The position numbers were made by a program, and so were the translations under genes. From Aegilops tauschii subsp. strangulata (lineage: Eukaryota; Streptophyta; Magnoliopsida; Poales; Poaceae): a DNA stretch of 64,000 bases. The stretch spans positions 322,489,294 through 322,553,293 of the forward strand of contig NC_053037.3 of assembly GCF_002575655.3 (NCBI RefSeq), in the 5' to 3' direction. Under the pieces are notes generated by a model that was given only the letters and a program-made list of their open reading frames with translations, was not told the DNA's origin and ran no database searches. Positions 45,900-57,815 of this stretch are shown here, one piece after another (positions within the stretch are counted from its first letter, which is position 1; each line of letters starts with the position of its first letter).

Positions 45900-47343
45900 C
45901 GCGCACGTAGCATGTACACGTACGTACAGCGGCCAGTGTGCAAGAAAGAAAATACGGCCTTATACGTACATACGGGCAGGGTCTCGAACGCCTACTCGCG
46001 CATTTGTATGGCCAGGGCTCGTGTACATGGCTGGGTCGGAACGGAGAAACAGCGTCGTCTTCGTGTTCATGGGGAGCCAACCGGCTGGGTCAGAACGGAG
46101 TGCGTCGTCGTGTTCATCGGGAGGGCTTGGACAGAACAGCCGATGGAAACGAGGCCTGGCGTACCGCAGAACGGAGGAAATGGCCTTGTGTTCGACCGGC
46201 CACATTCGAAACGGGATCCTGTTCTTCGGGAGGGGTCTGGCGTACTGCAAAACGGAGGAAACGGACCTCCTACGGTCGAAACAGGGGTCCTGTTGATCGG
46301 GAGGGGTGTGGCGTACCGCAAAACGGAGGAAACGGACTTGTGTTGGAGCGCTACGGTTAAAACGGGGGTCCTGTACATCGGGAGGGGTGTGGCGTACCGC
46401 AAAACGGGACTCCACGGGATACTGTTCATCTCCACTGTCGACCCCCTCCAGCCTCCACGGGCTACTGTTCATCCACCATTGACCTCCTCCAGCCTCCACC
46501 TGCGACTGTTCATCCACGGGCTCCTGTTCAACCAGCCTCCACCGTGCGCTACTCCACCGGCTACTGTTCAACCAGCCCTCTCCATGGGCTCCTGTTCAAC
46601 CACCCCTCCACGGGCTACTGTTCATCCAGCCCTCCACCATCTAATGTTCATCCTGCCCTCCACGGGGTGGTCCTGTGCATCCTGCCCTCCACGGGGTCCT
46701 GTTCATCCAGCCCCAACCATCTCGAACGATCGGGGTTCTGTTCATCCAGAGGCAATGCCATGCGGTCCTGTTCATCCACCCCCACCTTGAACTGTTCATC
46801 CAACCCCCCCAGCAACGCTCACTGTTCATCCAGAGGCAGCATCGATCGGCTTCGGTTAGCAGCAGTAGCGAAGGAATCGCTCAATCGGGTTCAGTTAACA
46901 GCCATCGATCGATCGCTCGGGTTCAGTAACGCGTAGCCTGCAGTGCAATCGCTCGGGTTCAGTTAGAGCCCAACACCTCGCTCGGGTTCAGTTAGAGCCC
47001 AACGCCTCGCACCCACGCGCGTGCGTGTACGAGAGAAACGCGCATCGCTCGGTCCCGACCACCCACCGTAACCGGGAACACCCCGATATTTTCCTCGCCC
47101 TCGCTTCTACCATGGTTTTTTCCGTCATGGGCGGCCCAAAGAATGTCATGCAGCTGCGTCTCCGGCCCGCCCAGGACGAAAAGCCCATTTCCTGTCATGA
47201 TTTTTTGTCATAGAAGTAGGACCCCACCAAATCTATGATGATACCATGTTTTGTCACAATTATCGTCATAGAAGTGTCATAAGTATGACATAAAAGATTT
47301 TCGTTCGGCCCAAAATGTCACGGATGTGTCTTTTTTTGTAGTG
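45900..47343. repeat. Right subterminal repeat arrays and terminus of CACTA
   Basis: Array 1 (46075-46420) is about five units of 60-70 bp containing gggaggggtgtggcgtaccgc and aaaacggaggaaacgg. Array 2 (46410-46830) is about a dozen units of ctgttcatccagcctccacc. Array 3 (46840-47000) has tcgctcgggttcagttagagccc units. The last 150 bases carry tgtcataGAAGTG-type words (47207, 47264) in mirror of the left end, and the terminus tttttttgtagtg. Long ORFs across the arrays reflect repeat periodicity. Confidence 0.88.
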
Positions 47344-47961
47344 TATGGTCACCTACTACGTGTTATGATCCGGAAACCCCGGAGTGACAATAGTCGGGAC
47401 ACTTCCCAGTGATGACCGCAGTTTGAGGAGTTCATGTATTCACTGAGCGCTAATGCTTTGGTCCGGTACACTATTAAAAGGAGGCCTTAATACCACGGGA
47501 GGGTAGGACAAAAGATGGCATGCAAGTTCTTTTCCGTAAGCATGTATGACTATATTTGGAATACATGCGTACATTATATTGATGAATTGGAGCTAGTTCT
47601 GTGTCACCCTATGTTATAACTGTTGCATGATGAATGCCATCCGACATAATTATCCATCATTGATACATTGCCTACGAGCTCATTTCATATTGATCTTTGC
47701 TAAGTTACTTTTCCGTTGCCACTGTTATGATTGCTACAAAACTGCTACTATTACTTTTGCCACTGTTACCGTTACTTCCATACTACTTTGCTACTAAATA
47801 CTTTGCTGCAGATATTAAGTCTTTCAGGTGTGGTTGAATTGACAACTCAGCTGCTAATACTTGAGAACATTCTTTGGCTCCCCTTGTGTCGAATCAATAA
47901 ATTTGTGTTGAATACTCTACCCTCAAAACTGTTGCGATCCCCTATACTTGGTGGGTTATCA
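47344..47961 (+). repeat. 5' LTR of the Athila-type element, second part
   Basis: It resumes after the CACTA element with tatggtcacctactacgtg, matching the uninterrupted 3' LTR near 58549, and ends gtgggttatca at 47961. A 31-bp segment present in the 3' LTR (near 58703-58733) is missing here. Confidence 0.93.
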
Positions 47962-47972
47962 AGACCTTTTTC

Positions 47973-47990
47973 TGGCGCTGTTGCCGGGGA
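47973..47990 (+). other. Primer binding site (tRNA-Asp type) of the Athila-type element
   Basis: tggcgctgttgccgggga follows the 5' LTR end (47961) after 11 bases. It differs by one base from the tRNA-Asp-type primer site usual in Athila elements. Confidence 0.88.
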
Positions 47991-48014
47991 GCATAGTTCT
48001 ATTATCTGAGTCAC

Positions 48015-49170
48015 TTGGGATTTACATCTGTTGATCACTATGAGGAATTTGAAAGATCAAAGAACCAAGATTTTCCCCTCAACTACGGGGGGGGGGGGGG
48101 GGTAAGGAACTGCCATGTTATTGATGATGCCACTTCTGCTATGCATGATGCTTCTGATGATACTACTTCTGTGCTTGATAACACTGTGCCACTAGGTGAA
48201 TTTCTTGATGAACAACTTGCTAGGGTTAGAGAGAATGAAATTACTGAAACTGATGATATTGTTGAAACTGAAGATTATGATTCTCCCCCTAGATATGAAT
48301 TACCTGTTGTACCTGAGGGTTATATTATGGATGAAGAAACTGCTAGAGACTTTCTTGCTTGTAATGATAGAGATGATCTTAAGAAACTGTTAGCTAAGCT
48401 GAAAGAAAAGTCTTTGAATGCTCGAATGCAATATGACCCTATGTTTGCTACTTCACCTATCTTTGTTACTGATAAGGATTATGAATTCTCTGTCGATCCT
48501 GAGTTAATTACTTTGGTTGAATCTGATCCTCTCTATGGTTATGAATCTGAAACTGTCGTGGCACATCTTACTAAATTGAATGATATAGCCACCCTATTTG
48601 CTCATGAGGAAAAAATTGGCTAAGTTATGGTTTAAGTTATTTCCTTTCTCATTAAAGGGTGATGCTAAGTTATGGTTTAGTTCTCTTGCTCCTGGTTATG
48701 TGCGTAGTCCCGAGGATATGATTTACTACTTCTCTGAAAAATATTTCCCTGCTCATAAAAAACAAGCTGCCCTAAGGGAAATATTTAACTTTGTGCAAAT
48801 TGAAGAAGCGAGTCTCCCACAAGCTTGGGGGAGGCTTCTCCAATTACTTAATTCTTTGCCTGGTCATCCTCTCAAGAAAAATGAAATACTTGATGTCTTT
48901 TATAATGGACTAACTGATGCTTCCAGAGACCACCTGGATAGTTGTGTTGGTTGTGTTTTTAGGGAAAGAACTGTTGAGCAAGCTGAATTGCTATTGAATA
49001 ATATATTGAGTAATGATAATGATTGGACACTTCCTGAACCAACTCCTAAGCCAACTCCAAAGAAAAGGGGTATTCTATTTCTTACTCCTGAAGATATGCA
49101 AGAGGCAAAGAAATCTATGAAAGAAAAAGGTATTAAAGCTGAAGATGTTAAGATTTTACCGCCTATTTAA
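48015..49170 (+). pseudogene. Gag of the Athila-type element, frameshifted
   Basis: The first segment, 48015-48623, is acidic (PRYELPVVPEGYIMDEETAR, FVTDKDYEFSVDPELITLVE). It begins without an ATG at the marked position and includes a 16-17 base G run at 48087-48103. The Gag domain proper follows in another frame from about 48615: FPFSLKGDAKLWFSSLAPGY, then YFSEKYFPAHKKQAALREIF and LPQAWGRLLQLLNSLPGHPL, the classical plant retrotransposon gag signature. TAA at 49168-49170 ends this part in frame with the next segment. The protein would form the RNA-packaging particle. The copy is defective. Confidence 0.85.
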
Positions 49171-50699
49171 GAAATACATGGTCTTGATAACCCAACACAT
49201 GTAGTAGAGATAAACTCTCTCCATAGATTTGATGAAGGTGATATTCCTCATAATAAGTCTGCTAGTCAATGCTTGGATGAGTTTGATAATTTTATTGTTA
49301 AACAAGAAAACTTCAATGCTTATGTTAGTAGAAAATTGAAACGTAATGCTTACATGCTTGACCACCTGGGTGATTATATGAGTAGAATTGTTAATGATTT
49401 TAAGCTTATTAGTAAACATGCTTCCATGGTTACAACTCAAGTAGAACAAGTACTTAAGGCACAAGATGAATTGCTTAATGAGTTGAATAGTAAGAATGGT
49501 GATAATGTTGTTAGGGTTATGACTAGAGGTGGTAAAATGACCCAGGAACCTTTGTATCCTGAGGGTCATCCTAAGAGAGTTGAGAAAGATTCTCAGAGAA
49601 TTAATATTTATGCACCTAGTCCTTATACTAAAAAGAAAAAGAACACTGTTAGGAATTTGCATGCTTCTAGTGAACCTGTTATAGACACACCTGAGAATCC
49701 CAATGATATTTCTATTTATGATGCTGAGACACAATCTGGTGATGAACATGAACCTAGTGATAATGTTAATAATGATGTTCATGTTGATGCTCAACCTAGT
49801 AATGATAATGATGTAGAGATTGAACCTGTTGTTGATCTTGATAACCCACAATCAAAGAATCAACGTTATGATAAGAGAGACTTCATTGCTAGGAAACACG
49901 GTAAAGAGAGAGAACCATGGGTTCAGAAACCCATGCTCTTTCCTCCTAAGCCATCCAAGAAAAAGGATGATGAGGATTTTGAGCGCTTTGTTGAAATGAT
50001 TAGACCTATCTTTTCGCGTATGCGTTTGACTGATATGCTGAAAATATCTCCTTATGCTAAGTATACGAAGGATATTGTTACAAATAAAAGAAAGATACCG
50101 GAAGCTGAAATTTCCACCATGCTTGCTAATTATACTTGTAAGGGTGGAATACCAAAGAAGCTTGGATATCCAGGAGTACCAACTATACCATGCTCCATTA
50201 AAAGAAACTATTTTAAAACTGCTTTATGTGATCTTGGAGCCGGTGTTAGTGTTATGCCTTTCTCTTTATATCGTAGACTTGAGTTGAATAAGTTGACACC
50301 TACTGAAATTTCTATGCAAATGGTTGATAAATCAACTGCTATGCCATCTGTATTTGTGATGATGTGCCTGTTGTGGTTGCAAACATTACTATTTTAATGA
50401 ACTTTGTTATTCTTGATATTCCCGAGGATGACAGTATGTCGATCATCCTTGTTAGACCCTTTTTGAATACTGCAGGGGATGTTATTGATTGCAACAAAGG
50501 CAATGTCACTTTTCATGTTAATGGTAATGAGCATACGGTACACTTTCTGAAGAAACAACCACAAGTTCATAGTATCAATTCTATTGGAAAATTTTCAACT
50601 ATTATTATCGGAGGTTTTGAATTTCCTATTCCTACTGTCAAAAAGAAGTATGATATTCTTATTATTGGGGACATGCATATCCCCGTTGAGGTAACCTAG
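49171..50699 (+). pseudogene. Linker and aspartic protease region of the Athila-type element
   Basis: It continues the Gag frame after the stop at 49168. A helical segment (YVSRKLKRNAYMLDHLGDYM, VTTQVEQVLKAQDELLNELN) is followed by an acidic linker and a basic segment (WVQKPMLFPPKPSKKKDDED). The retropepsin region comes next, with the active-site-like ALCDLGAGVSVMPFSL near 50215-50265, where LGAG replaces the usual DTGA/DSGA. A frameshift near 50350 moves the frame to the last segment, which reads MSIILVRPFLNTAGDVIDCN and ends at 50697-50699. Reverse transcriptase, RNase H and integrase are absent, so the element is non-autonomous. Confidence 0.82.
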
Positions 50700-51470
50700 T
50701 GTTATTCAAAAGTTTCCGGTTCCATGTCGTTTGGAAGAAGTTTGTTAATAAGACTTGATCAACCTTGTTAATGAATTCCTTTTTGATGAGCATGAAATGG
50801 ATGAATTTAGAAGGCACAACTCTCTATACCCACCTTTTACTTTATGTTATTTAGATTAAATAAAGCAAAAATATTATTTTCTGTCTGTTTTCTAAATTAT
50901 TCGTGCAATAAAAAATGTCCCAAAAATAAAAGTTCTCCAAATTCCTTGAAAATTTAGTATGATTTTTATAAAATATTTGAGAATTTCTGGCACTGAACAT
51001 GCACCAGGGGGCTGCACCAGTGGGCCACAAGGGTGGAGGGCGCTCCCTACCCCCAGGGCGCGCCCCTGCCTTGTGGGTCCCCTTCACTTATTCCAGCACC
51101 CATCCACTTCTTCTTCGTCTAGAAAAAATCATCATGTAGCTGAAACCCATGTTCTAGATCATCTTGCTGCCATTTTCGATCTCCTTGTGCAAAGCTCCAT
51201 TTGCAAAACTATTTTGGGGGATTGTTCTTCGGTATGTTACTCCTCCAATGGTCCAATTAGTTTTTGTTCTAGTGCTTTATTTATTGCAATTTTTTGTTGC
51301 TGTCATGATCTTGTTCTTAAGCTTGCATGTAAAAATTTATGGTCCAAAGTAGTTTTGATGCATGATATAGCCTCTAGGCACTTGTAGGAGTAGTTGCTAT
51401 CAATTTTGTTGAGTTTGGTTCACTTTTATTTTGAGTCACTAAAAATTTCAGAAATTTTTAGAGAAAGAAA
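50700..51470 (+). other. Non-coding spacer of the Athila-type element
   Basis: AT-rich text with a ggcgcgcccctgcc/gggtggagggcgctcc segment (51028-51075) like that of the related LTRs. It ends with a leader directly before the ORF at 51471. It may hold a promoter or splice acceptor for that ORF; no clear TATA context is seen. Confidence 0.4.
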
Positions 51471-52397
51471 ATGATGAGGAGATTGTTGAGAGGCTCCTCG
51501 AGCCGTGGTTCGAAGGAAAAAGAAAATGAAGAGAAGGAAAAGCCCAAGTACAATCTTCCTCGCGCCATGGAGATTCGGCCATGTGAATGGCCATGTGATG
51601 CATTCTTGGAGTCAGCCGAAATTTATGAGGATTTCTATCATTTGGCTGAGAATGCAGGCATCACTGACTTCCTGCACGATCAGTGTGATCAGTATCTCCT
51701 ACTCACTAATACTTTCGTGCAAAATTTTCATTTTCATGCTAGGATATCACCACCCACGGTAGAGTTTCACTTATACGATGAGCATAAGGAGATGACGCTA
51801 TATGACTTTTGTGAGGTTTGTAAATTACCTTATGAGGGTACCGTCGAGGAACCACGTCCTAGAGATGTGGAAGATTTTATTGATGAAGTTACTGTAGGGG
51901 AAAGGAGAAAGGTGTCGGAAGCGAGAGTGTCTAGTTTACATTTTCCTATTTTGCACTACTACTCATTATTTCTGGTGAGATGTTTAATTGGTCACGGGGA
52001 CAGTGGAGGCCTTAGTGCTCCTGATCTCGCCATTTTGCGCCATGCTTTACTTCGTGATAGAACTTTCAGTTTAGGCGTTATGGTTGCTAGACGGTTGAGT
52101 TTAAACCGTACTAAGTGTCCTATTTTCGGAGGTATCTTCGCCTCCTGCCTTGCTAGACGCTTCGAGATACCCATTAGGAACGAGGAGAAAGAGGAGAAAC
52201 TACTACCCACTATATACTTAGATTATGAAAGCATGGTAGCACATAAGTTTATTCACTATGATGAGGAAAAGAGACTCATTTATAACTTGATATTTAGCGA
52301 GGATACTTTTCAGATTATTAACTTGCCTGCACCTACTTTGTTTGATATTCATTCAGGCAGGTACTTTGTTTTGCCCACAGACATTCATGCATACTAG
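51471..52397 (+). CDS. ATHILA ORF1-like protein
   Basis: An intact 308-residue ORF with ATG at 51471. A basic, Ser-rich start (MMRRLLRGSSSRGSKEKENE) is followed by a globular domain: YNLPRAMEIRPCEWPCDAFL, FHLYDEHKEMTLYDFCEVCK, FLVRCLIGHGDSGGLSAPDL and FGGIFASCLARRFEIPI. The run TLYDFCEVCKLP and the GG..S..D pattern resemble the ATHILA ORF-1 family of plant Gypsy elements, whose role is unknown. It sits in the 3' half of the element, after the missing pol, where Athila elements carry their third ORF. It is the only undamaged ORF of this element, and is open although Gag is broken. Confidence 0.75.
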   Translation: MMRRLLRGSSSRGSKEKENEEKEKPKYNLPRAMEIRPCEWPCDAFLESAEIYEDFYHLAENAGITDFLHDQCDQYLLLTNTFVQNFHFHARISPPTVEFHLYDEHKEMTLYDFCEVCKLPYEGTVEEPRPRDVEDFIDEVTVGERRKVSEARVSSLHFPILHYYSLFLVRCLIGHGDSGGLSAPDLAILRHALLRDRTFSLGVMVARRLSLNRTKCPIFGGIFASCLARRFEIPIRNEEKEEKLLPTIYLDYESMVAHKFIHYDEEKRLIYNLIFSEDTFQIINLPAPTLFDIHSGRYFVLPTDIHAY

Positions 52398-52952
52398 GAG
52401 GGGACACGATCCCCAGTTCCTGAGCCAGATCCATCACCTGACGCATATGAGGAGTCGATTTATCAGTGGGAGCCACAGGAGCTCGCCAACCAATGGAACC
52501 CCCAGGATCCTCCTTAGTACACCGGAGAGGACTAATATGATCCATGGGCGTAGACCAACTTAGGCCAAAAGCCTAAGCTTGGGGGAGTACATATTTCTCA
52601 CCAGCATTACATTCATGTTCACACATTCATTCTAGTTGTCGGTGTTCATACTTTTTGTATTCTCCATGTTAGTTTTTTTTCTTTTTCTCGCTTTCTTCTT
52701 GTGTGTTTAAAAAAACCTTAAGAAAAAAAATTAGTTTTAGTTAGTTTACTTTCCATGCTTACTAGTAATATTAAAAGAAAACCCAAAAATATATCCCGTT
52801 CTTTTTTTACTTGTTGGGAGCTTTCCCGTGTTAATAGTTTTTCTCGTTCTTGTTTTACTTCCCTCAGAAAAACAAAAACTCCAAAAACATTTTAGTGTGT
52901 TTCTTTTAAATTCTTTTCTTTTCTTTGGGGGTTGAGAGGAGAAGACCACGAT
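52398..52952 (+). other. 3' flank of the ORF1-like gene
   Basis: Non-coding. It includes an internal polypurine-like aagcttgggggagt (52575-52588), poly-T and poly-A rich text, and the target duplication acgat at 52948-52952. Confidence 0.6.
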
Positions 52953-55900
52953 TGTAGCGACCCGACCCGAATGGATCAAGTCTTTGTGCTTAAGTGTCAT
53001 CCCTGGATCGGTATGCTAACACACACAGTACTCGAGGATTTATAACAGAGGTAAATCACATGTATAAAGTAACGTAAATACTATTACCTCAATCCATATA
53101 GCGGAAGTAACAACAAATTTGTGGATTCCCATCAACACCAACGGCAAAGTTGAGTGTAGACATCGTAACCCTAACGTATCACTTACTCGTCGTAAGATTC
53201 CTGCAACATGAGACGTTGCAGCCATGTAGGTCAGTACATTGAATGTACTGGCAATTTCACACTGTAGAGCAATGTTGAATAATGGCTATCACTACATGCA
53301 TATTTGGCTGGTGGAGGCTCTAAGTTTAAATTTTTGCATAAAGCTAATTTTTCCCTACAACAAAGGAATATATTTTATTTAACTACAAAGTTTGTTGAAA
53401 AACATTGAGAAGGTTCCTCCAACTCAATCCCAAAATAATAGTTATCAACCCAAAAAATTAATTAAGTAATGTGATGAGATCAATCAAATAATTCAAGTAC
53501 TAGATACTCAAGATGTCCATAACCGGGGACACGGCTAATCATGATTAGTTTGTACACTCTATAGAGGTTTGCGCAATTTTCCCCACAAGACTCGATCTCC
53601 TCCGCTGTATTTCTCGCACTGCATGGTGTTTGAGAAACGGATGACCGAGACATAGTCTTTTAGAAGCATTTACTCTTTACTCTGGGTAGATAGTACCACC
53701 TACATCCCCTACATCTGCTAGCCTACCACTGAAAGAAGTCACACAACTTACTCAACTATGCCAGAGCCCATAATGGCTTGTGGGTGCACACGGAAGTTTC
53801 TAGCATGAATAATCGTATGATCCCATTGAGCCTGGGTGGCATTCCATAGGGTAATCACACGGGTACTCCGGGATTCCCTTGGGCAAGCACAGGGTTCTCC
53901 AGGTGCCCGGGCAAACCACTGGGTACTCCAGGGTGCCCCAACCAATCCACCCAGATGTGTATTAAAGTAGCCACCTTAAGTTAAACCTTAGTTAACAATA
54001 ACTCTCACATCTTTCATGAATTCTCTCAAAACCAAACCACATCTACGAGCATAGCATAGCAGTAAGCATAACGTAGTAGTAACTCCCAAGGTTTGAATGC
54101 AGGACAATAGGTTCCTACCTCATCAACTACTTCCCAATACCCACATGTTATCAATTCCTAACCATGCAATGTTTGAGGGTGAAACTAACGCATAAAAACT
54201 GGGTACAAAAGGGATATGGTCAAAGTATGAACTTGCCTTGTACTGTTGATGAAGATGATTCGCACTCATAACTCCTGATAGTTCTACTCGTCACACTCCG
54301 GTCAATCTATCGTAAGCAAGCTATTGCATACATAAGCACTCAAGCAAAAGAATCGAAGAAAAGATCTCAGAAAACTTCGAAAACAAGCAAACAACTCTTG
54401 CAACATAAAACAATTTCTGACAGTACCAAAATTGGGTGAATTTGGTCTTATCAGAAAGTTTAGGTCAAGAGCTTCAATTTGTAAAAAGAATCAAGTAAAT
54501 CGGAGTTATAGAACTCAAGTTATGAACAAAAGAAGTTTGAATTCAAATCTGTTTGAAATCAAATTTTAAACTTTCAAAAATATGTTTAAGTTGTTTTACT
54601 GGATAGAGGGGATCATAACAAATAAGTGGGCGTTGTTTTCGTTGGATTTGGACCAACGAGCAAAAAGTTGTGATAGATTGAAGATCAGGGACTAATCTGC
54701 AAAGAAAATATTCACGGATGGGTCCCTAGCCGAAAAATAAAAAAGAAAAATCTATCGAGCGAACGCTCGCTAACAGAACCTAGCGAACGAAAATCGTTCG
54801 CTGCCGAACCTAACGGATGAACGTCCACTAAATAACTTAACCAAAATAACTAAACCGATCTAATAAAATAAAACCGAACTAATAAAATAAAACCGGGCGG
54901 GTTTTAGCGGTTATACCGGTTCGGGAAAAATAAACCGGCGGCGGCGGCTACTCCGGCGAGATGGCGCGGGGCTCCAGCGATGGCGCTCGGCGGCGACGCC
55001 TTCACGCGGCAGCGGAGCAAAGCGCGGGCGGGGGCGGCTTCGGGTGAGGGCGGCGAGGTGCGCGGCGGGGCAAGGCGCCAAACGGCGGTGCTGGGTTGCG
55101 GCTCCGGGCGGCGGTGGAGATGCAGCAGCGAGCGGCGGCGATGCGTGCGGCGGTGGTGGGGGCTGAGGAGGAGGAGGGCGGCGGGGCTCCGCTATTTAAA
55201 GGCCGGGGTGGGGCGGTGGTTGCGGCAGGGGTGAGAGGAGTCCGGCCACGGCACGGACGCCGAGGTCGGCGCGGCGGCGCGCCGTGGTGGTGGCGGACTC
55301 CCGAGCGGGAGCTCAGAGACGAGCGCGGGGAAAGGCAGGCTGGGCTGGGCCTCGGCCCAGTTCGGCGGCCCGAAACTTTTTTTTAAACAGACATAAGAAA
55401 AAAAAATAAAACGAACAAAATAAAAAATACGATATAGGCATATATATATCAAAATTTTCAGAAAAAGATTTTCTACCAAGTGAACATTTTTCTAGCGTCA
55501 AATAAAATCCACAAAAATTTAAATAAATCAAACAGTGCTACTGTTGCAAAAAAACCCAATAAAAATCATATTAAAAATACCAAAATGATTTCAAATTTAT
55601 TTCTCTCCAATTTTCTACTGTAGGGAATCATGTTACCCTATTTTCCATATATTTTATTTTTTTGGAAAAAATAATTTGAAATAAAACTCAAATAACTCCA
55701 AATTGAAAATAATTTCCAAAAGGACTTTTAAATTTGATTTCTATTAAACTTCCAACTCATATTTCATATGTTTTGAAGAAGTCATTTTATCTTCTCTCAT
55801 GAAAATCATTGAGTTGCTTAAAGTTTCTGAATTTGAAATATTTTCAAATGAACTTCAAATCTTTTCAAAACCCTTTATCATTTATTTAAATGGAAGAAGT

Positions 55901-56125
55901 CATATTATCTTCACTCAAGTGTTTTGTGATGAAAAGAATTTGAATTCATGGAGATCATAAATGCAAAATGAAAGTTTGGGAAAGTCATTTATTCCTTCTC
56001 ATTTAACTTTCAAAAGTTTCAAATTTCACTCACTTTCAGTCAATCAATCACACAACAATCAAACAAACAATCAAAACTATTTATTTATTATAACATTCCA
56101 AAATTTAGAATTTTGGGATGTTACA
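52953..56125 (-). repeat. Solo LTR of a chromovirus related to the one at 1-8588
   Basis: On the minus strand it starts TGTAACATCCC at 56125 and ends GGTCGCTACA at 52953 (3,173 bp). Both sides carry the perfect 5-bp duplication acgat (52948-52952, 56126-56130). Its first kilobase follows 5832-6840 in order. No primer site or internal sequence is attached, so it is the product of recombination between the two LTRs of a former full element. A GC-rich segment (54940-55340) corresponds to that at 7720-8110. Confidence 0.95.
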
Positions 56126-56130
56126 ACGAT

Positions 56131-57815
56131 GAAAATGTTGAGTGGCTCTAATATGCATTATTGTTAATCTAACAAAGAGCTCATATTACCTTGTCTTCTC
56201 CTTTGAATAAATGTTTGCAGATTCCAGCTTAGTCCAATGCACGTGCGCTATTATTATTATCCACACTGTTCGGTCATGCAAGTGAAAGGCAATAATGATG
56301 ATATATGATGAAATGATTGAGATGAGGAAAAGATGTTATGAACTCGACCTATCTTGTTTTTGTAAATATGATTAGTTCATCGTTCCTGATTCAGCCCATT
56401 ATGATTGAAACATGTTTACAATGACAATTAGAGATTACAGTTATTCATGCCATGGTTAATTAGCTAGGAGTTTATAATGGTTTACCTTGCGTGCCAACAT
56501 ACTTTTAAAATGGTTGTGATGTAGTATGATAGGATGGTATCCTCTGAATGATTCGAGTAGCTTGACTTGGCACATGTTCACGCATGTAGTTGAAACAAAA
56601 TCAACATAGCCTCTACGATATTTATGTTCATGGTGATTTATATCCTACTCATGCTTGCACTCAATGTTGGTTAATCTCAATGCATGTTTATGACTGTTGT
56701 CGCTCTCTAGTTGGTCGCTTCCCAGTCTTTTTCTAGCCTTCACTTGTACTAAGCGGGAATACTGCTTGTGCATCCACTTCCATAAACCCAAAGTTGTTCC
56801 ATGTGAGTCCACCATACCTACCTATATGCGGTATTTACCTACCGTTCCAAGTAAATTTGCATGTGCTAAACTCTAAACCTTCAAATGATAATCTGTTTTG
56901 TATGCTTGAATAGCTCATGTAGCAACTAGGGCTGTCAATATCTTCCATGCTAGGTGGGTTATGCTCACGATGAGTGGACTCCGCTCATCATTCACGAGAA
57001 AATGGCTGGTAACCGGGATGCCCAGTCCCATGCTCAACTCAAATCAAAATATAATTGCAAACAAATCTCCCCCGGGACTGTTGTTAGTTGGACGTTACCC
57101 ATTGTTTCGGACCAGCCGTGGAATGTGCTTGTTGGTGGGGGAGTATAAACTTTACCATTCTGTTTGGGAACCACCTATTATGTATCTAGTATGGAAGATA
57201 CCGAGATCTCTTGGTTTCTATGTTGAAAATGAAAGCATACCGTTCAAAATATTATTTATCTCTATTTCAAAAACTCGAGTTCTGGCACCTCTGCAAATCC
57301 CTGCTCCCCTCTGCAAAGGGCTATCTATTTAATTTTATTGTTGAGTTATCATCCTCTTATAAAAACACCAGTTAGAGAGCACCACTGTCATTTGTATGCA
57401 TTGTTATTAATTTATATTGAGTATGACTGCGAATGGATCTCTTTTGCCATGAATTACAATGTCTAGTAAGTCCTTGATCTTCAGGGGTGCTCTGCATTTA
57501 TGTTTTGCGGTCTCAGAAAGGGCTAGCGAGATACCATCTTGTTATATCATATCATGATTGTTTTGAAAAAGTGTTGTCATCTAAGATTTATTATTAGTGC
57601 TTGCTAGTTGATTATGCCATTGATATGAGTAAATGTGAGAGCTAAATGTTATTGTGAATATGGTTAGTTCATAATCTTTGCTGAAAACTTGAATGTTGGC
57701 TTTACATATTTGCGACAACAAGATCAAAAAGGAGTTTGTAAAAGTTTTTCTTTATCACTTTCAGTTTGTCAACTGAATTGCTTGAGGACAAGCAATGGGT
57801 TAAGCTTGGGGGAGT
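56131..57815 (+). other. 3' non-coding interior and polypurine tract of the Athila-type element
   Basis: No credible ORF. It ends cttgaggacaagcaatggg then taagcttgggggagt (57801-57815), the polypurine tract before the 3' LTR. A text similar to 57784 occurs at 11320. Confidence 0.8.

Larger units (their letters stand above)
19606..47343 (+). mobile_element. CACTA (En/Spm) DNA transposon, 27.7 kb
   Basis: The termini are CACTACAAAAAAATACAC at 19606 and its complement ending ...TTTTTTTGTAGTG at 47343, with about 26 bp of inverted repeat and two mismatches. The 3-bp target duplication TAT (19603-19605, 47344-47346) and comparison with the uninterrupted LTR at 58540-58570 prove the ends. Inside are subterminal repeat arrays, a TNP2-type transposase gene on the plus strand, and a Transposase_24-type gene, a GRF zinc-finger ORF and a repeat protein ORF on the minus strand. 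It is large for the superfamily because of internal repeats and secondary insertions. It resembles the Caspar/Jorge type of Triticeae CACTA elements; that naming is tentative. Confidence 0.96.

Noticed and set aside
45034..46790. Long ORFs (217, 274, 292 and 203 codons)
   Set aside because: They run through tandem repeats whose period keeps frames open, overlap each other on both strands and have no domain.
49156..49851. 231-codon minus-strand ORF
   Set aside because: It is antisense to the Gag/protease frame and has a biased composition (Ile/Asn/Arg).
54980..55386. GC-rich ORFs of 84 and 96 codons
   Set aside because: They lie inside the solo LTR at the position matching the GC-rich part of the related LTR; no gene is expected there.
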